A stretch of 64,000 nucleotides of DNA from Bolinopsis microptera (GCF_026151205.1 NC_087072.1:15887669-15951668), one strand, 5' to 3'. Shown: positions 11,559 through 24,225, numbered from the stretch's first letter. Translations and numbers: made by a program. The notes: generated by a model not told the origin, from the letters alone.

Positions 11559-12245
11559 AGAGTAAAAGTTTGTTTAATAGTTTAAAATTAAATTGGCCTG
11601 ACAGGTATAAACTAACTGTTCGGTATTCACTTTTCTAACCAAAGTGCAGTTGTTTAGTGTCAGTATTATATTAGTTTAATGAGTTCCGTTATGAGTTTAA
11701 CGTGAGATATATTATTATAATAGTGATGGTTAAATTGTACCTATCTTTTTATCAATTTATCTGCATTGCACATCAGTTACATGACATTTTTACTTTTTCT
11801 CACCAACAAAAGGACATATCCTCGGAGATTTGGGAAATTATGACCGCTCAATATTGAAACTAAAATATCATGTAGTTTTTAATTGATAATTATGATTATA
11901 TCAACATGAATGATGAATATATTTAAAAAGTGTGATAGTCACTCAAACATAATACCTCAAAAGACATTCCCACAGTAAACCGTTGGAAGACAAAAAATTA
12001 ATTTGGTAAAGTAATTAAGTCAAAACCTTTTCCAATTCTTAAAGTAAAATCCGTCAAGTCTCATTTGCAAAGATTTTTCAGCATAAATAATAATACCGGT
12101 AATAATAAGGCGAAGCACATAAGATTGGGAGCACATAAGATACACACTGTGTAACACAGTATATTTACAGTTTGTACAATATTTGTCACTACACAAAGAT
12201 TACAGGCATCTAAAACTGAATTGAAAAATTGTAATTGTGATAAAA
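11559..12245. other. Intergenic and 3' flank of the CH-trihelix gene
   Basis: AT-rich sequence with no coding signal. The part nearest 12245 is probably the 3' UTR of the minus-strand gene. Confidence 0.45.
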
Positions 12246-15200
12246 TTAGGCATCAACAGTAACACCAGCTGATTCATTCTCGCTGCATTCGGAAATCTTT
12301 TCTGGGATATCAGCATCGGACGCAAGGCTCTTGGAGTCGCTGTCTACCGCTGCTGGAATCTTCTCCACACTGCCCTGCTAAAATCAGGCTCTAATTTCTT
12401 AAATTCCGTTTCCAATTTTCGCATTTTGGACGAAACTTAATAAGACCATGCGCAATGGTCATGCGATACAATAAATTGTCCAGTGACCATGCTTATTAAG
12501 ACGAAAAAGGTTTAAAAGGTATCCCCCGTGCTTAAAATTAAACAGTCTTTAGCAGAGCAGCAATTTGCGATTTTTGAGATCATCTTTTTAATGAACATGT
12601 CCCTGATTGTAATAGTGATATTAAGCATCATCTCGCATTGAGCTGTATGCATCAATTAGCAAATCAGTTTTATGATATCATGTCCTCATGCTGAAACAAG
12701 GGCACAGCGTTGATCATTGATAAGTGAGCTCAGCACATGTTTGCTGGTCTAGCTCCTTACGTTAGAATTTGAAAGCAGGGAAGCTGCTTGGGATGCTGCT
12801 TCGGAAGCTGCTCTATCTCCGTTTTCCAGACTTTCCCCCTTCAGAACGTGGGTCAGCAAGACGAGAACGGCTGCGTTCGTAGTGGCGTTTCTCTCTGTCT
12901 GTTCTTTTAATGCGATCAGATTGTCACTGAAATGATGGGATTTTTAGCGTACTTTACACCGACAATGTACATTTTCAATGATATCGTTTAATATGAGTGA
13001 GAACTGGGATACCAAAAAAAAAACTCTGTTTTATTTCATATGTTGAAATGAAACCCGAAAACCACTACAAAGTATTGTTGGGCTGTTGGTTTGTACATAT
13101 AAATCTCTGATTTATGGTAACCATGGTAACCTACTTGATACTTCTGAGGATGACAGTTTGTTCAGCGATCTGCTCTTTTCCTGACTTCTCAGCTTCCGCT
13201 TTCTCTCCGGCATCACCTGCGATAATATGTCAGTAAACTCACTGTACTTAATAGATTAGACGGAAACTTGCTTTAAAACGTTTTACTGATAGCATTCTAG
13301 ATGTAGATCGCTGGTACTTGAGTCGCAGTTCATGCTGCCTATTATGAGTATGATATTAAGCGTATGATAATAAGCAGACTCTTGGTTTGCGTATTTCAAA
13401 CATATTTACTAAAATACAAAGCTACACTCTACTGACGGTACTACAGAGAAGACGTAAAAACAATTCTCCATCTAAATACTGAGTAGAAGGAAAAGTACCT
13501 GATCGTTTACTTTTAGGCTCATGAGCCCGGAAGGAGTTGGCGGCAGGGGTACGCCGTCTAAAACATGCGCTGGGCGGGGAACTCTTGGTGGGAGGTGAAG
13601 GTGGGGGAGGGTGTGACTCTACCTTCTCCTTCTCCCCGTTCTTGCTCCAAGTTGCATAAATGATGGGTCTCATTTTCTGGAGACTATAGAGCTCAGTACA
13701 TGGCAAACTTATCAAACGTGAAATAGAGTGGGGGTTCTTTGACAAAAGAAGACAAGCTCGAGTAATTATCTCTCAAATTAATGATCTTGTGTCGAGCACG
13801 CTGTTCAGGGACTAAGCTCCTACTCACGCTCCAAGTTGAAACTGTAACAACAAGCGAAATCAGCTTTACACACGCAGACAGCCGCTTCCAGAGCTATACT
13901 GATACTGTACTACGAGAACACGCTCTCTCTCTCACTCTCACTCTCTTCTGCTCTCTCTCTCTCTCAGTCTCTGAGTCTAATCGCCGAATAATGAGATAAG
14001 CGATTTATAGCGGCTCCCTCTTGCTGAGACCGATGCTAATGACAGGAAGGGCTTACACCCCTCAGAGAATGGAGGGATCCCCCGCCTCTTGATTATATGC
14101 AATAATTCCTCCGAGGTGGAGATCCTTATGAGCTGGGTCCACAGTAAGAGTTCGGTACAGTTCGGACGATACCGCACAATAGGCCACTACTGCATTATGT
14201 ATGAGATCCGCGTCGAGAGTTACTTACTCAGTAAGCTTGCGCGGTCGTGAAGCTTGTCTATTAATGAAGATAATTCTATTTATAGATATAAAAGTTATAA
14301 CTTGTAGCTGTATTTTAAGACTAAGATAAGACTGATTTGCTAATGAACGATCAATTACTCTGATCATTTCCTGTTTTATAAAATAGTGCTTCTATGTTCT
14401 AGTGCATCAATGATCTCGTTCAACTAAGTGGCATGGTCTTCATGTTCTTCAAGGACGCTTATGAATAACATGAATAGTGAACTACGGATTCTCCTTTGAG
14501 CTGAGTACTGACACGAAGATTACACGTGAGGGCAGTGAGTGATGAGCGTAAACGGAGCCAGCAAGACCTCTGGAAGTTCTTAAATCTAAATAACATTTTT
14601 ATTTTAAGTCAAAGCTCCTCGCCGAGCGTTTGAAGGCTCTTGATGTATTCTAGAGAAATGACCTTCTTTTAGTGGTGGACTTTAACAAAGCCACCTACTG
14701 ACTCATTAATGTGGTAGCTATTCAGCTATTGTAAGTGATTCGTCCAAAGACCCTGAGTACACTGGGTTCTATTGCTTCTATTCTAAGATTGGCATCAACC
14801 TGGCTTGACGGGTGCATGCTAGTGGAAATACTAACCCTAGCTGCATCCAGGAACTGTTCTGCTACTAATGAGCTAGGTGGGGCGGCTAATCTTTACCAGT
14901 GTAGGAATTTACATTTAGACAGAAACGTTCTGTACATGATGCTAAGCGTAAGAAGCCCAAGACTAAGATTAAGAAACCTACTAACAGTGTACTAAATTGT
15001 CATAAGGTTGGACTAATGTAAAAAGTACAAGCCTCTTAATTCAAAACTATTTATAACTTCTCAAAATGTCCCTATTTCGGTGTCATAGTTTACCAATTTG
15101 CTAAATGCCTTAAGATGTTTTGAGAACTAAAACTGACAATATCAGATCAACTTAAACAATCAACACGATACAATATATATATATTTCGCAGATAAAATCG

Positions 15201-18200
15201 ACATGTGAAGATCACAAGTTAATTTCAAAAAAGGCACAAATAACAAAAAATATTAAGTATTCCCACGGCACAAAAAGCTAAATTCCACACTAAATCACAC
15301 TTACACTCAATGTAGGAGGGGATAGAAGGAGCCTTGCCATGAGACATGCCAGTGTAGACAGCGTTCAGATGCTTGGCCAGGTCCGTGTCTCCTAGTGTCA
15401 GATGCAGTTGGTCGTGGTGAGGTCCCGAACATACCTTCCTCTTGAACAACCTGGGTGGGGGAGACGGTGTGTTTTAAGTTTAAAAATGGAATTATGTTAC
15501 AAAGGTTGGTCTAACAATAAAATGGCTATCTGATCAAATTGCTGGTTCTCCAACTAGAACCAGCGTTTTCTGCTTCTCTCTCCAGTCAAACAGTAAGAGA
15601 AGGCAGACAGATGAACCTGGATAGAGGGAGACTAATAGGGTATTTGAATAGCACAGATTAATTTGGTGAAAATGAGCAGATACCTAGAAACAGGCAGGGA
15701 GCCTGGTTTAAAATCCACCGTAGTGACCGTGTGGGGTGCACTGGTTTTGGGCTTTGGAATTTTCGAAGCCATTTCTCACAGAGTACTACAGAAAATGATG
15801 TAAAACCAAGTGAATTTCTATCTAAGCAAATGAATATGCTTGAGCAGCTGGAGCTGTGATATAAACAAGGTATTTCATAATGAGGAGGCATCCTCTCATA
15901 AATAAAGCTGTCTCCTCTTAATCAATCACATGACCTGAAAATATCCTGTGGCTGCATTTATGGACTACGCATAGAAACTGAAGACTGGATTTAGTTGCAA
16001 CTCCCATTGTTCCCTCAGCTTAATTGAACTTCATTTACGTTAGTTCAGTGCGACTGTAGTGAAATTGTCTCAATTAATTAGGAATTTCAGTGTTCATGTT
16101 CGGGTTGGACTAAGGTTCATTAAGAAATATGACAAGCCTGTTTGACTAGAAATTATGTTCTCATGCACATATAATATAATGCATGAGAACATAATTTCTA
16201 GGCACTCACTTCGTTAATTTTCTTTTTTTGAATCATTAACAAACATAGTTGAATATTTAAATGTATAATATACAAATATTGAAGTATGTTTGCTAATGAT
16301 CCAAAAGAAGAGAATTTTAACCAACATATGATGTTCTACTGAATTAAAAAAGAAAAAGAGAGTGGAATACAGTTTGCAAACGGGCCTTATTAGTACCTTA
16401 TCTGATATAATTGGAGTATTAACCCTTATCTTTATTAGGCACTGAAGATGTCCGAAAATATTTTACCAATGATGTTATAAAGATTTTGTTTGAAACTTTT
16501 TAACTCATTCGTTGTCTGACTGTGGGAACTCTTGATTTTTGGTCTTGTTAGTACCTGTTAGCAGATCTGTCGCACTGGTATCTCTCTATCAGCTGGTACA
16601 TCTTATCCCAGCACTGGTGGGGTGTCCTGTGTTTGAACCTCTTCGAGAAGTTCTTGGACAGCAACTGCAGGTTGAAAACCAAGTCAGGGTTTTAAGTTTA
16701 TTTATTTGAATACATATATGCAATCATCGATTTGTGAAGTTTGATTTTCTACGAAGGAGAAACTTTATTAACCTGGAAGTCAATGTGGTCGTCTCCAAAT
16801 TCATCAATCTGGTGCCTGTAGAGCTCTATCAAGCAAACAATCTCCTCGTTGTCCCATGGCCCCATTTTAGCTTCGCTGAAGAAATAAAATAGCTATATTA
16901 ATATTAGGCGTCATCGTTTAATATAATAGTTAAACTTTACTATAATTAAATCACCCACATATTTAGCTATTTTGTAGCTGTGCAGCTTTTTGATTTAATA
17001 GCAAAATCAAAAGTTGTGCTTTTTTTGCCTTTGACCCTTAGTTGTAGTGAACGTACGGAACGTTCACTAAAAATAGTTTGTGAACGCGTTCGCTAAAAGA
17101 TTTTAACGTTCGGAACATAAGGAACGTTAATTGCTATAATGAAATTAAAATGCCGGACATAGCCCAATTATCCGGCAAAGTACTAGCGTTTCCATTGCCA
17201 CTTGCCGACAGGATTTGCCACGTTGTAACAGACAATCCAAATGTCAATAAATCTCTACGACGCTTAAGCGAAGCTGATTATGAACACATCATACGATCAT
17301 GCTGTGTAACCCACCAGTTCGATCTACTTGCCGAGGATGTCGGGAAGTTGAGCTGGACCAAGGAGACATTGTCGAATTGTAACAAAATAGTTACAAATGT
17401 GAAGAATCACGACATGATTCTAAAAACGTTAAGAACCCATTCTCTTGTCAATTTGCTAAAACCAGGGGAAACTCGGTTTGCCACCCAGTTTATTATGTTA
17501 GAGAGACTGAAGGGTTCCAAGGATACTTTGATTAAGACTTATATTGATCCAACCCTTACTGAGTCTGTTAGCAATAAAAGTAATGCATACAAGAATTTGT
17601 TTGAGTGCGCTAAAGATTTAGTGTTTGACCCCGATTTCTGGATAGAAGTCGACTGTTTATGCTCAATTCTCGAGCCGATAATGGTCTTGCTTAGATTTTC
17701 AGACAATACAGGGTGAGTTGAAAATAGTGTGTGGAAAGTAAATGGCTCTACTTTTTTTGACAAATGAAATTTCCAGTTAACTTTTGCATATTTAGGTAAT
17801 GAAAATATATACTTTTTATGATAATACAATTAAAATACTTAATGATTAATAATTTGCTCAACCCATCGTCCTTTATTAACTAGGACATATTGATAACGTG
17901 TAAGACAATTGTCTATAGCCGACTTGACTGTATTATGGGGGCAGGGGAGTCTTATGGAAATTTTCTCAAAATCGACTTTTTAGTTAGTTGTTTCTGATAG
18001 AGGGGAGTAATATTTATCAGATGCTTTTGATGCCGTGGAAAAATATCGTTCCTAGCCGAAATTATTGCCGGTGAAAGGTCAGTGCGTGTGTGGTAATTGT
18101 ATTGCGCGAGCGATTTTTGATCGCGTGCCCTGAAAATCGAGTCTAAAAATCCATTTTCTCCTACATTTTTTGAGCAATTACCCTGAAACTTTCAGTATAT

Positions 18201-21200
18201 GTTCTAAGGATCATTTAGAAGAGATGAGCCAGACAGAATTTTGAGATAGGCCTTTAAAAAATTTTTATTCGATTTTGAAAATCTTGGACCTCGTTTTTTG
18301 ATGATTTTTTGATTCTTAAGATTCCTGTTGGTTTCATCGGTGTAATTTATTACAAATATTATCTGTTCACCTTAAAGTTAGCAAATTTTGCTTTCCGCAA
18401 TAGAAACCATAAAAGTGATATGGTTAGTCTTGCCAACAAAAGGTGGCTCGAGCTCCATTCCCCCTACATTCAGTAGGGTTTTGTGCTCACCCGGCTTATC
18501 AGGGATATGATCAGCACACGAATCAGGATGTCTGGAAGGAGTTTCTAGATGTCATGGACACGTGGTGTGACGGCGCAACAAAGAAGAAGATAATTTCGCA
18601 GTACACGTTCTACCGAGAAAAAAGAGGCTTATTCTCTACTGACGCTGCCTCAAGTTTTAGCCAAGATTCTGACGATCCAGTCTCTTGGTGGAGCAACTTC
18701 GGTTGCGAGGTACCCGAATTACAGAGTTTTGCAATGAAAGCGCTGTCGCAATCGACATCAGCCTCACCCTGTGAGACGAATTGGAGCTTGTACGACTGGG
18801 TGATAAACAAAAAAAGAAACCGCCTCACAGTTGACAAGCAGCGAGACCTTATTTATGTTAACGCAAGTTTGCGTCTTATGAACAATTCACGAATTAAGGA
18901 GCAATAATTTCATTACTATTTGCTATACTAGTGACTTATTTTTATTCATTATTGTTTATTTACTGTCTAATTCCGACAACATGGTTTTATCTCATTGTAT
19001 CCATCTAAAGTTAAAAACTATCGGAAAAATTATCAAAATATTGACTAACGTTCACTAACGTTCACAAACGTTCACTACAAAATGATTGGAACGTACGTTC
19101 AGTACGACTAAGTTCAGCGTTCACTACAACTAAGATCAGAATTAAGCAATAGCTAAGGTTCATGATACAATCTAAATTTTGGGTTGGTTTTTTGCGAACA
19201 TTTGACTTTATAATGAATTTACGTTTACCTGATATGGTTAGGAGTTGGCTGGTGGCCATGATGGTATCAAAGGATGAGGAAAGATTAGTTGGTGCACAAC
19301 TTGATGAAAAACGATATTTTCTGGCAACTGATTTATGGGCATTGTCTCTTACTTTTATATTTGTGTGCTGCCAGGTGTTTTATCTTTTAATTTGCTAGCC
19401 AGATAAAATTATTGATTGAAATTCCCATTGAGCAGTGAGCACGATTGAAATGATTCAAATTATAATCGTTAAATGCACAATTTTCCTCTGTACTCCTGTA
19501 ACTCTTTCTTAAAATGAAACAATTGCCGTAATTAAAATCGTTCTACAAAGAGCGGTACGGACCACTTACGTTTCAAATGAATTCAAATTTTTCGTTAAAT
19601 CACCCTTGTTAAATATCTTTGGCACTATCTTACCGCCCACTTGCACTGGTCGGAAATTTATGGGTTTCGGCTCTCTGGAAAGTATTAAATTTTTATTTAA
19701 ATAACCCGCAAGGGAGGGTTGCATCTGTCACAATGTAATTACGCCATTAATTGTATAATATTTAGTTTCAAACAACTCCGTCGTAACTTAATTTATTGCA
19801 AGCGACTTAGTTTGAAGAAATGGAGTGACCTGTAACAGTGTAACCGGGCGAGGGGTTCTCCCCGAAATCAACCATAAATTTGACTTTGGGTATGTTGAAA
19901 ACATATTAAAAACACATGCTGTACGACCTCTTATAAAATTTCAACCTCAGGGAGAGTTCATAGTGCACCCTAATGTTAAATATCTCAACTTCAGGGAGAG
20001 TTCATAGCGCACCCTAACGTTAAATATCTCAACTTCAAGGAGAGTTCATAGCGCACCCTAACGTTAAATATTTCAACCTCAGGGAGAGTTCATAATCATA
20101 GCGCACCCTAACGTTAAATATCTCAACCTCAAGGAGAGTTCATAGCGCACCCTAACGTTAAATATCTCAACCTCAAGGAGAGTTCATAGCGCACCCTAAC
20201 GTTAAATATCTCAACCTCAGGGAGAGTTCATAGCGCACCCTAACGTTAAATATCTCAACCTCAAAGAGAGTTCATAGCGCACCCTAACGTTGAATATCTC
20301 AACTTCAGGGAGAGTTCATAGCGCACCCTAACGTTAAATATCTCAACCTCAAAGAGAGTTCATAGTGCACCCTAACGTAAAATATCTCAACTTCAGGGAG
20401 AGTTCATAGCGCACCCTAACGTTGACAGCATCACAAAATATTGACTAACGTTCACTAACGTTCACAAACGTTCACTACAAAATGATTGGAACGTACGTTC
20501 AGTACGACTAAGTTCAGCGTTCACTACAACTAAGCTTTGACCATCACCGCATGATGAATCGTCAGGCATTAAATAAGAAATGAGTGACAATTCCCGTATG
20601 ATTGTCAGCAAGGCTCTTACGGTGGTGAGTCCAGGGGGGTTTGAATAACCACAGCCTTTTTTACTCTTTGGAAAATAAGATAATAATTTACTAAATTTTT
20701 GACTCAAAAAGCTTGGTTATGTTAACTTAACTGATTAAGAACAGTCATGTTAACTGTCCTTAATAAACTGGTTAACCAGTATGGGATCAACGAGAGTTTA
20801 GTTTTTTGTCGCTTTATATTATTATTATTAGGGATCGTTCATAAAATACGTAAGCCAGATTGTTGCACTTTTGCAAGGATTTAAAAATCCCATCCCTTCT
20901 AAACTGGCTTACGTACTATGTGAGCAATTCCTAACTGACCGAAAGTTATGCCAAATATTCTTAAAATGTATATCTTCTTATTGAATGATCGTCAAATGAC
21001 TTTATATCGATAATTAAAATAAGTTCATTCATTAAAAGTGCGTTTCAGTACTTACAGAATAGGTGGAGGTGTTGGAGGTGGGGTTGGCGTCGGAGGAAGG
21101 GGTTCCGGTGTCGGTGGTTTAATTTCCGTTCCAGCCCACTTTCCTACCAGTCTCTTCCTCCAGTTTCCTAGCTGCTCAACGAGTGTAGAGTCACTCCTAG

Positions 21201-23103
21201 CAAGCGCACAGAGGTGTAAGTACAATTTCTACAATATAGCAAATGTGAGTATGCCAGTTACAGCCTTACACACTCAAAATCCTGACGTGGGCACTCATCA
21301 TTTGAATATTAAGTACTCATTTAGAGTTATGCTGGGGAAGCTATAAGTATAAGAAATTTGGGGCCGGCTAGGCTCTCCTCTCAATTGTTCTTCTAAGTGG
21401 TGGTAGACTCGGGGACTTGGTCCAGGCCTGCCTTCTAATGTTAACTGGTTTTACCTCACTAACTACATATTACATGGAGATGAATTTTAGCCTACTAAGA
21501 AGGTTATAATTTACCTTAGAGCTCCAAGTCCGCGATTATTGATTATGTTAATGAGACCAACTTTGGCAGCTGTCTCCTCTTTGCTGAGTGGCCCATGATC
21601 AGGGTCAAATAACCCCACGATGTCATTGTACCTCATACTGTGCTCCAGCTGAAATATGGAATATCTTGTACTACTGTCTACTCAGGTAGTTAAACAAAAA
21701 TACGTTTCAATACTGTAGGTCTAGGTTGCATTTAATGCATATTATAAATATAAATTATAAAATAGAAAATGGGATTCACCCTTCACCAGAATAGCAAATC
21801 AAATTTGTTATCCAAACCTCTAGAGCTACAGATGGAGGATGGGGTAGTCCGAGTTCAGCACACTTTCTTGCCACGTTGTAAACGTTGTTCAAAGCCTGCA
21901 TGATGTCCTTGAGGTCGACTAGATCGCTTACAGAGCAAGTGTCTGTCACACCGAAATTCTTGCTCCACCTTAGAACAGGATGTGTTAGTATTAACTAATT
22001 AATCGATTAAGTGAGTTTCAAAGTGATCTTACGGGGTAAAATAGAATAGGTCTAAGCATGGTTAAATTGAGAATATCAACGTTAATAATTCGAACTGTCG
22101 ACTCTTGGCAAAACAACTATTGCCTCTGATTAGTGATTACCTTATGAAAGTCTCAATGTTTATGCGAGCAAAGAAGACACTATTCCCGATGTTTTCCCTA
22201 AAGTGCACTAGTTTGAAAGGCTCCCCATATCTTTCACATCTTAGTTTACTGATGGCATTCACCAGTCTGCACAGGACGATTCCATCTTGCATGCACTGAA
22301 AAGATAAACGTTAACAAAGTTTTGCAACTTTTTAATTGCTAATTTCAGCCGCATTTATCTTTACTAACTATGGTGTGAGAATGCTACCTTGAGGTACGCC
22401 AAAAAACTTACCGAGACGAACTGCTCGATCTCCAAGCAGGTCTGAGTCTGTTCGGCTACCCAATGACACAGGTCCACAGCTAGAGGCAGGTACTCGACAT
22501 CTATCACTGCGGAGGTCAGGGACCCTCCTGCTGGCTTGTTGGGGGATCTTAACTTGTCGCTTCCACCCTCTAGGGGAAGATACAGTTAGAATTTATTTGA
22601 TAACCCCGTGAAGTAACCCTTGCAGGACTTCGAGACAGAATGTCAAATTAAAAACAAACGAAGAAATTATTTACTTTTAATGAAATGACAACTCTACCAT
22701 GCATGATAGAATTGTTTAGAACTCTTCTGAACAGCATATCGTGAAATTCTCGACAAAAACTAAAAGAATAACACGTTGTATAGCTCTGATAGCAATTCGA
22801 CCTGGATTGCTTTATTTTAAGTGTCGGGCTACTCAGATCGCTATTTACCCAGCTTAATTTTCTACTCTACCAGTAGAGAACTCATACCTGATCTTGGAAT
22901 CCCCGAAATTCCCTCACTCGACCCTTGGCGGGAAATTTTTCGATTTTGCCCCAAATTGGGAACCATCACAGTGGAAGTGGTTGTCCTCGACCGTCTTCTA
23001 CTCATCTCTACTTTAGTTAATTGTCAGAACATAATGTCTACTCACTTGTTGCATTATTAATAGCCTCCCAAAATTTAGATTGAGACTTTCTCAGGATCGT
23101 CAT
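12246..23103 (-). CDS. Calponin-homology plus trihelix/Myb-SANT-like domain protein
   Basis: Fifteen minus-strand exons join in phase: 23103-23046, 23010-22888, 22569-22412, 22295-22141, 21968-21818, 21648-21515, 21196-21056, 16875-16773, 16664-16555, 15450-15305, 13841-13828 (14-bp microexon, tentative), 13676-13499, 13216-13135, 12926-12761 and 12374-12246 (stop at 12248-12246). They give about 615 residues. Residues ~87-212 are a CH domain closest to the GAS2 type (DGIVLCRLVNAISK, SVFFARINIETFIRWSKNFG). A Pro-rich linker follows (PPTPEPLPPTPTPPP). Residues ~308-378 resemble a trihelix/Myb-SANT domain (GPWDNEEIVCLIELY, RTPHQCWDKMYQLIERY). Then come a Pro-rich basic stretch and a tail with KEQTERNATTNAAV, as in other Myb/SANT-like proteins. 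No GAS2 microtubule-binding (GAR) domain was found. A CH domain suggests actin or microtubule binding; the trihelix suggests DNA binding. The one-gene model rests on phase continuity across the 4.2-kb intron; two genes remain possible. Confidence 0.62.
13911..13975 (+). repeat. CT microsatellite
   Basis: Interrupted (CT)n tract in an intron of the CH-trihelix gene. Confidence 0.9.
16146..16201. repeat. Perfect inverted repeat, 22-bp arms
   Basis: CTAGAAATTATGTTCTCATG and its reverse complement are separated by a short AT-rich loop. It lies in an intron of the CH-trihelix gene. Confidence 0.85.
16215..16318. repeat. Second adjacent inverted repeat
   Basis: GAATCATTAACAAACATA is mirrored by TATGTTTGCTAATGATCC about 50 bp on, with one or two mismatches. 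It follows the 16146-16201 hairpin directly and could be a MITE remnant. Confidence 0.65.
17150..18907 (+). pseudogene. hAT transposase, truncated and frameshifted
   Basis: The frame 17150-17716 encodes the middle of a hAT transposase of the DUF659 type: VVTDNPNVNKS, the CVTHQFDLLAEDVGKL block, and LLKPGETRFATQFIMLERL. The frame to 18907 encodes the C-terminal dimerisation region: FCAHPAYQGYD, DPVSWWSNFGCEVPELQSFA, SPCETNWSLYDWVINKKRNR. Between them (17717-18440) there are stops. Near 18470 the frame shifts, since NKRWLELHSPYIQ lies in another frame directly before VGFCAHPAYQ. The N-terminal BED-finger and first catalytic region are missing because only about 110 bp separate the left terminus from this frame. 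The protein is not expected to be active. Confidence 0.85.
19034..19134 (+). repeat. Internal duplicate of the hAT right terminus
   Basis: These 101 bp are identical to 20434-20534, exactly 1400 bp downstream, and include the terminal inverted repeat. The flank after this copy (ATCAGAAT) does not match the left target duplication, whereas the flank after the distal copy does. Confidence 0.9.
19940..20425 (+). repeat. 44-bp minisatellite, about 11 copies
   Basis: The unit contains CTCAACCTCAGGGAGAGTTC followed by ATAGCGCACCCTAACGTTAA. Copies differ by a few substitutions (CAGGG/CAAGG/CAAAG), and one has a small insertion near 20094. It lies within the captured segment of the hAT element. Confidence 0.9.
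20831..20935. mobile_element. Short inverted-repeat (MITE-like) element
   Basis: GGGATCGTTCATAAAATACG plus TAAGCCAG is mirrored by CTGGCTTACGTACTATGTGA plus GCAATTCC around a ~35-bp centre; the inner 12 bp (TACGTAAGCCAG) match perfectly. The size and the terminal motif suit a small non-autonomous DNA transposon. The target duplication is unclear. Confidence 0.55.
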
Positions 23104-23579
23104 CTGATTGGCGGATGAGGATCTCGATATAATATCAACCACAAACTTCAAATCAGGACAATTAAATTACAACAACACAACTATTAGCTACAAGAAATTA
23201 AGAGTATTGCTCGGTATTACAGGGATTAACTAGCCGGCCATCCCCAGATTTGGATCATAGTAATTCCAACGGACAATGAACGAATGAGGCAATGAAGACT
23301 GATGTACATGGCTTTCAGGAGCATGTGAGGTCACCTAGACTTCACATTTATCCTCTCAGTCATCAACTATTCGACTTTCTGTCCAGGGTTCCACTTACAT
23401 CAAGTTGAATACGACTGAGATCGAACCTTTGACGTCATGCTCTTTGTAATGCGAGTTGGAGGTTGACAGGTGACTATATTGATTACATGTGATTTTGAAG
23501 TAAACGCTTGTATGAGGAGGGTGTTATTGGAATGAGAAAAGTGTAACCCACTGATTAGGTCCTGTCTACTCTAAGTTAA

Positions 23580-23624
23580 GCCTGGATGCAGACATCCAGG
23601 CTACATTGTATAATATACAATGTA
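23580..23624. repeat. Two adjacent perfect hairpins
   Basis: GCCTGGATG-CAGA-CATCCAGGC is followed at once by the palindrome CTACATTGTAT/ATACAATGTAG. They lie just upstream of the CH-trihelix gene. Confidence 0.8.
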
Positions 23625-24225
23625 GATTGGCAATTTGTGGGGGAGAAAATATAAGTTTGTTTCCCAATAGACGTTTACTCTCTACAACTATTAGTTCTTT
23701 CAAGAGATATTAGAAAACACTCTGTGAATGGAAGTGGTATGGACATAGACTAGAGTAATTAGGAAATAATATGAAATAAGATGCACTTATGCTAGTACAG
23801 TGTACACTAAGATGCATCAATCAATTAACTTTAACCGCCACCTGGGTCGAAAGAAATTACTTTTTGCCAGGAATCAGGATCTCGACATTGGCCGGTGGGC
23901 AAGGCTAAGTATTTGTAATAAACAGCATGCCTTACTGCAGAGGGAGGGTCCCTAGCTCATAAGCACGATGTTGAAAACATTTAATTTATAGTCAAGCGTC
24001 CCCGCTTGGCAATGATAAGGTAATGACTAATGAATATTGAAAACACATTCATTTCTATGTAAGTCTCGTACATTCCTTTTTCAGTAGTTTCTATTGGCAA
24101 AAAATGTCGCTAAATCGAAAATCGGCGTGACAACGAAAACAATCAAAACTGTAGAAATTCTACATCAAAATCACAAACAAGCATCTATATTCTAGAAGTA
24201 GAACAAACGATGAAGCAAATATGCA

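Larger units (their letters stand above)
17037..20534 (+). mobile_element. hAT transposon with 8-bp target duplication
   Basis: The ends are 17-bp inverted repeats, CTTAGTTGTAGTGAACG at 17037 and its complement ending at 20534. They are flanked by the exact 8-bp direct repeat CTTTGACC at 17029-17036 and 20535-20542, the target-site length of hAT elements. Subterminal regions are dense in GAACGT/ACGTTC words. The transposase gene is decayed. The right terminus is present twice, at 19034-19134 and 20434-20534, with 1.3 kb of unrelated DNA including a minisatellite between. It sits antisense in the large intron of the CH-trihelix gene. Confidence 0.9.

Noticed and set aside
14690-14995. Possible reverse transcriptase trace (VVDFNKA followed by Lys-rich frame)
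   Set aside because: Only seven residues resemble an RT motif, stops follow at once, and no other RT block is in order.
19162-19398. Cargo gene in the captured hAT segment
   Set aside because: A 78-codon frame with no family match or start support; likely chance.
19940-20425. CRISPR-like array
   Set aside because: The 44-bp units are head to tail with no unique spacers, and the DNA is eukaryotic.
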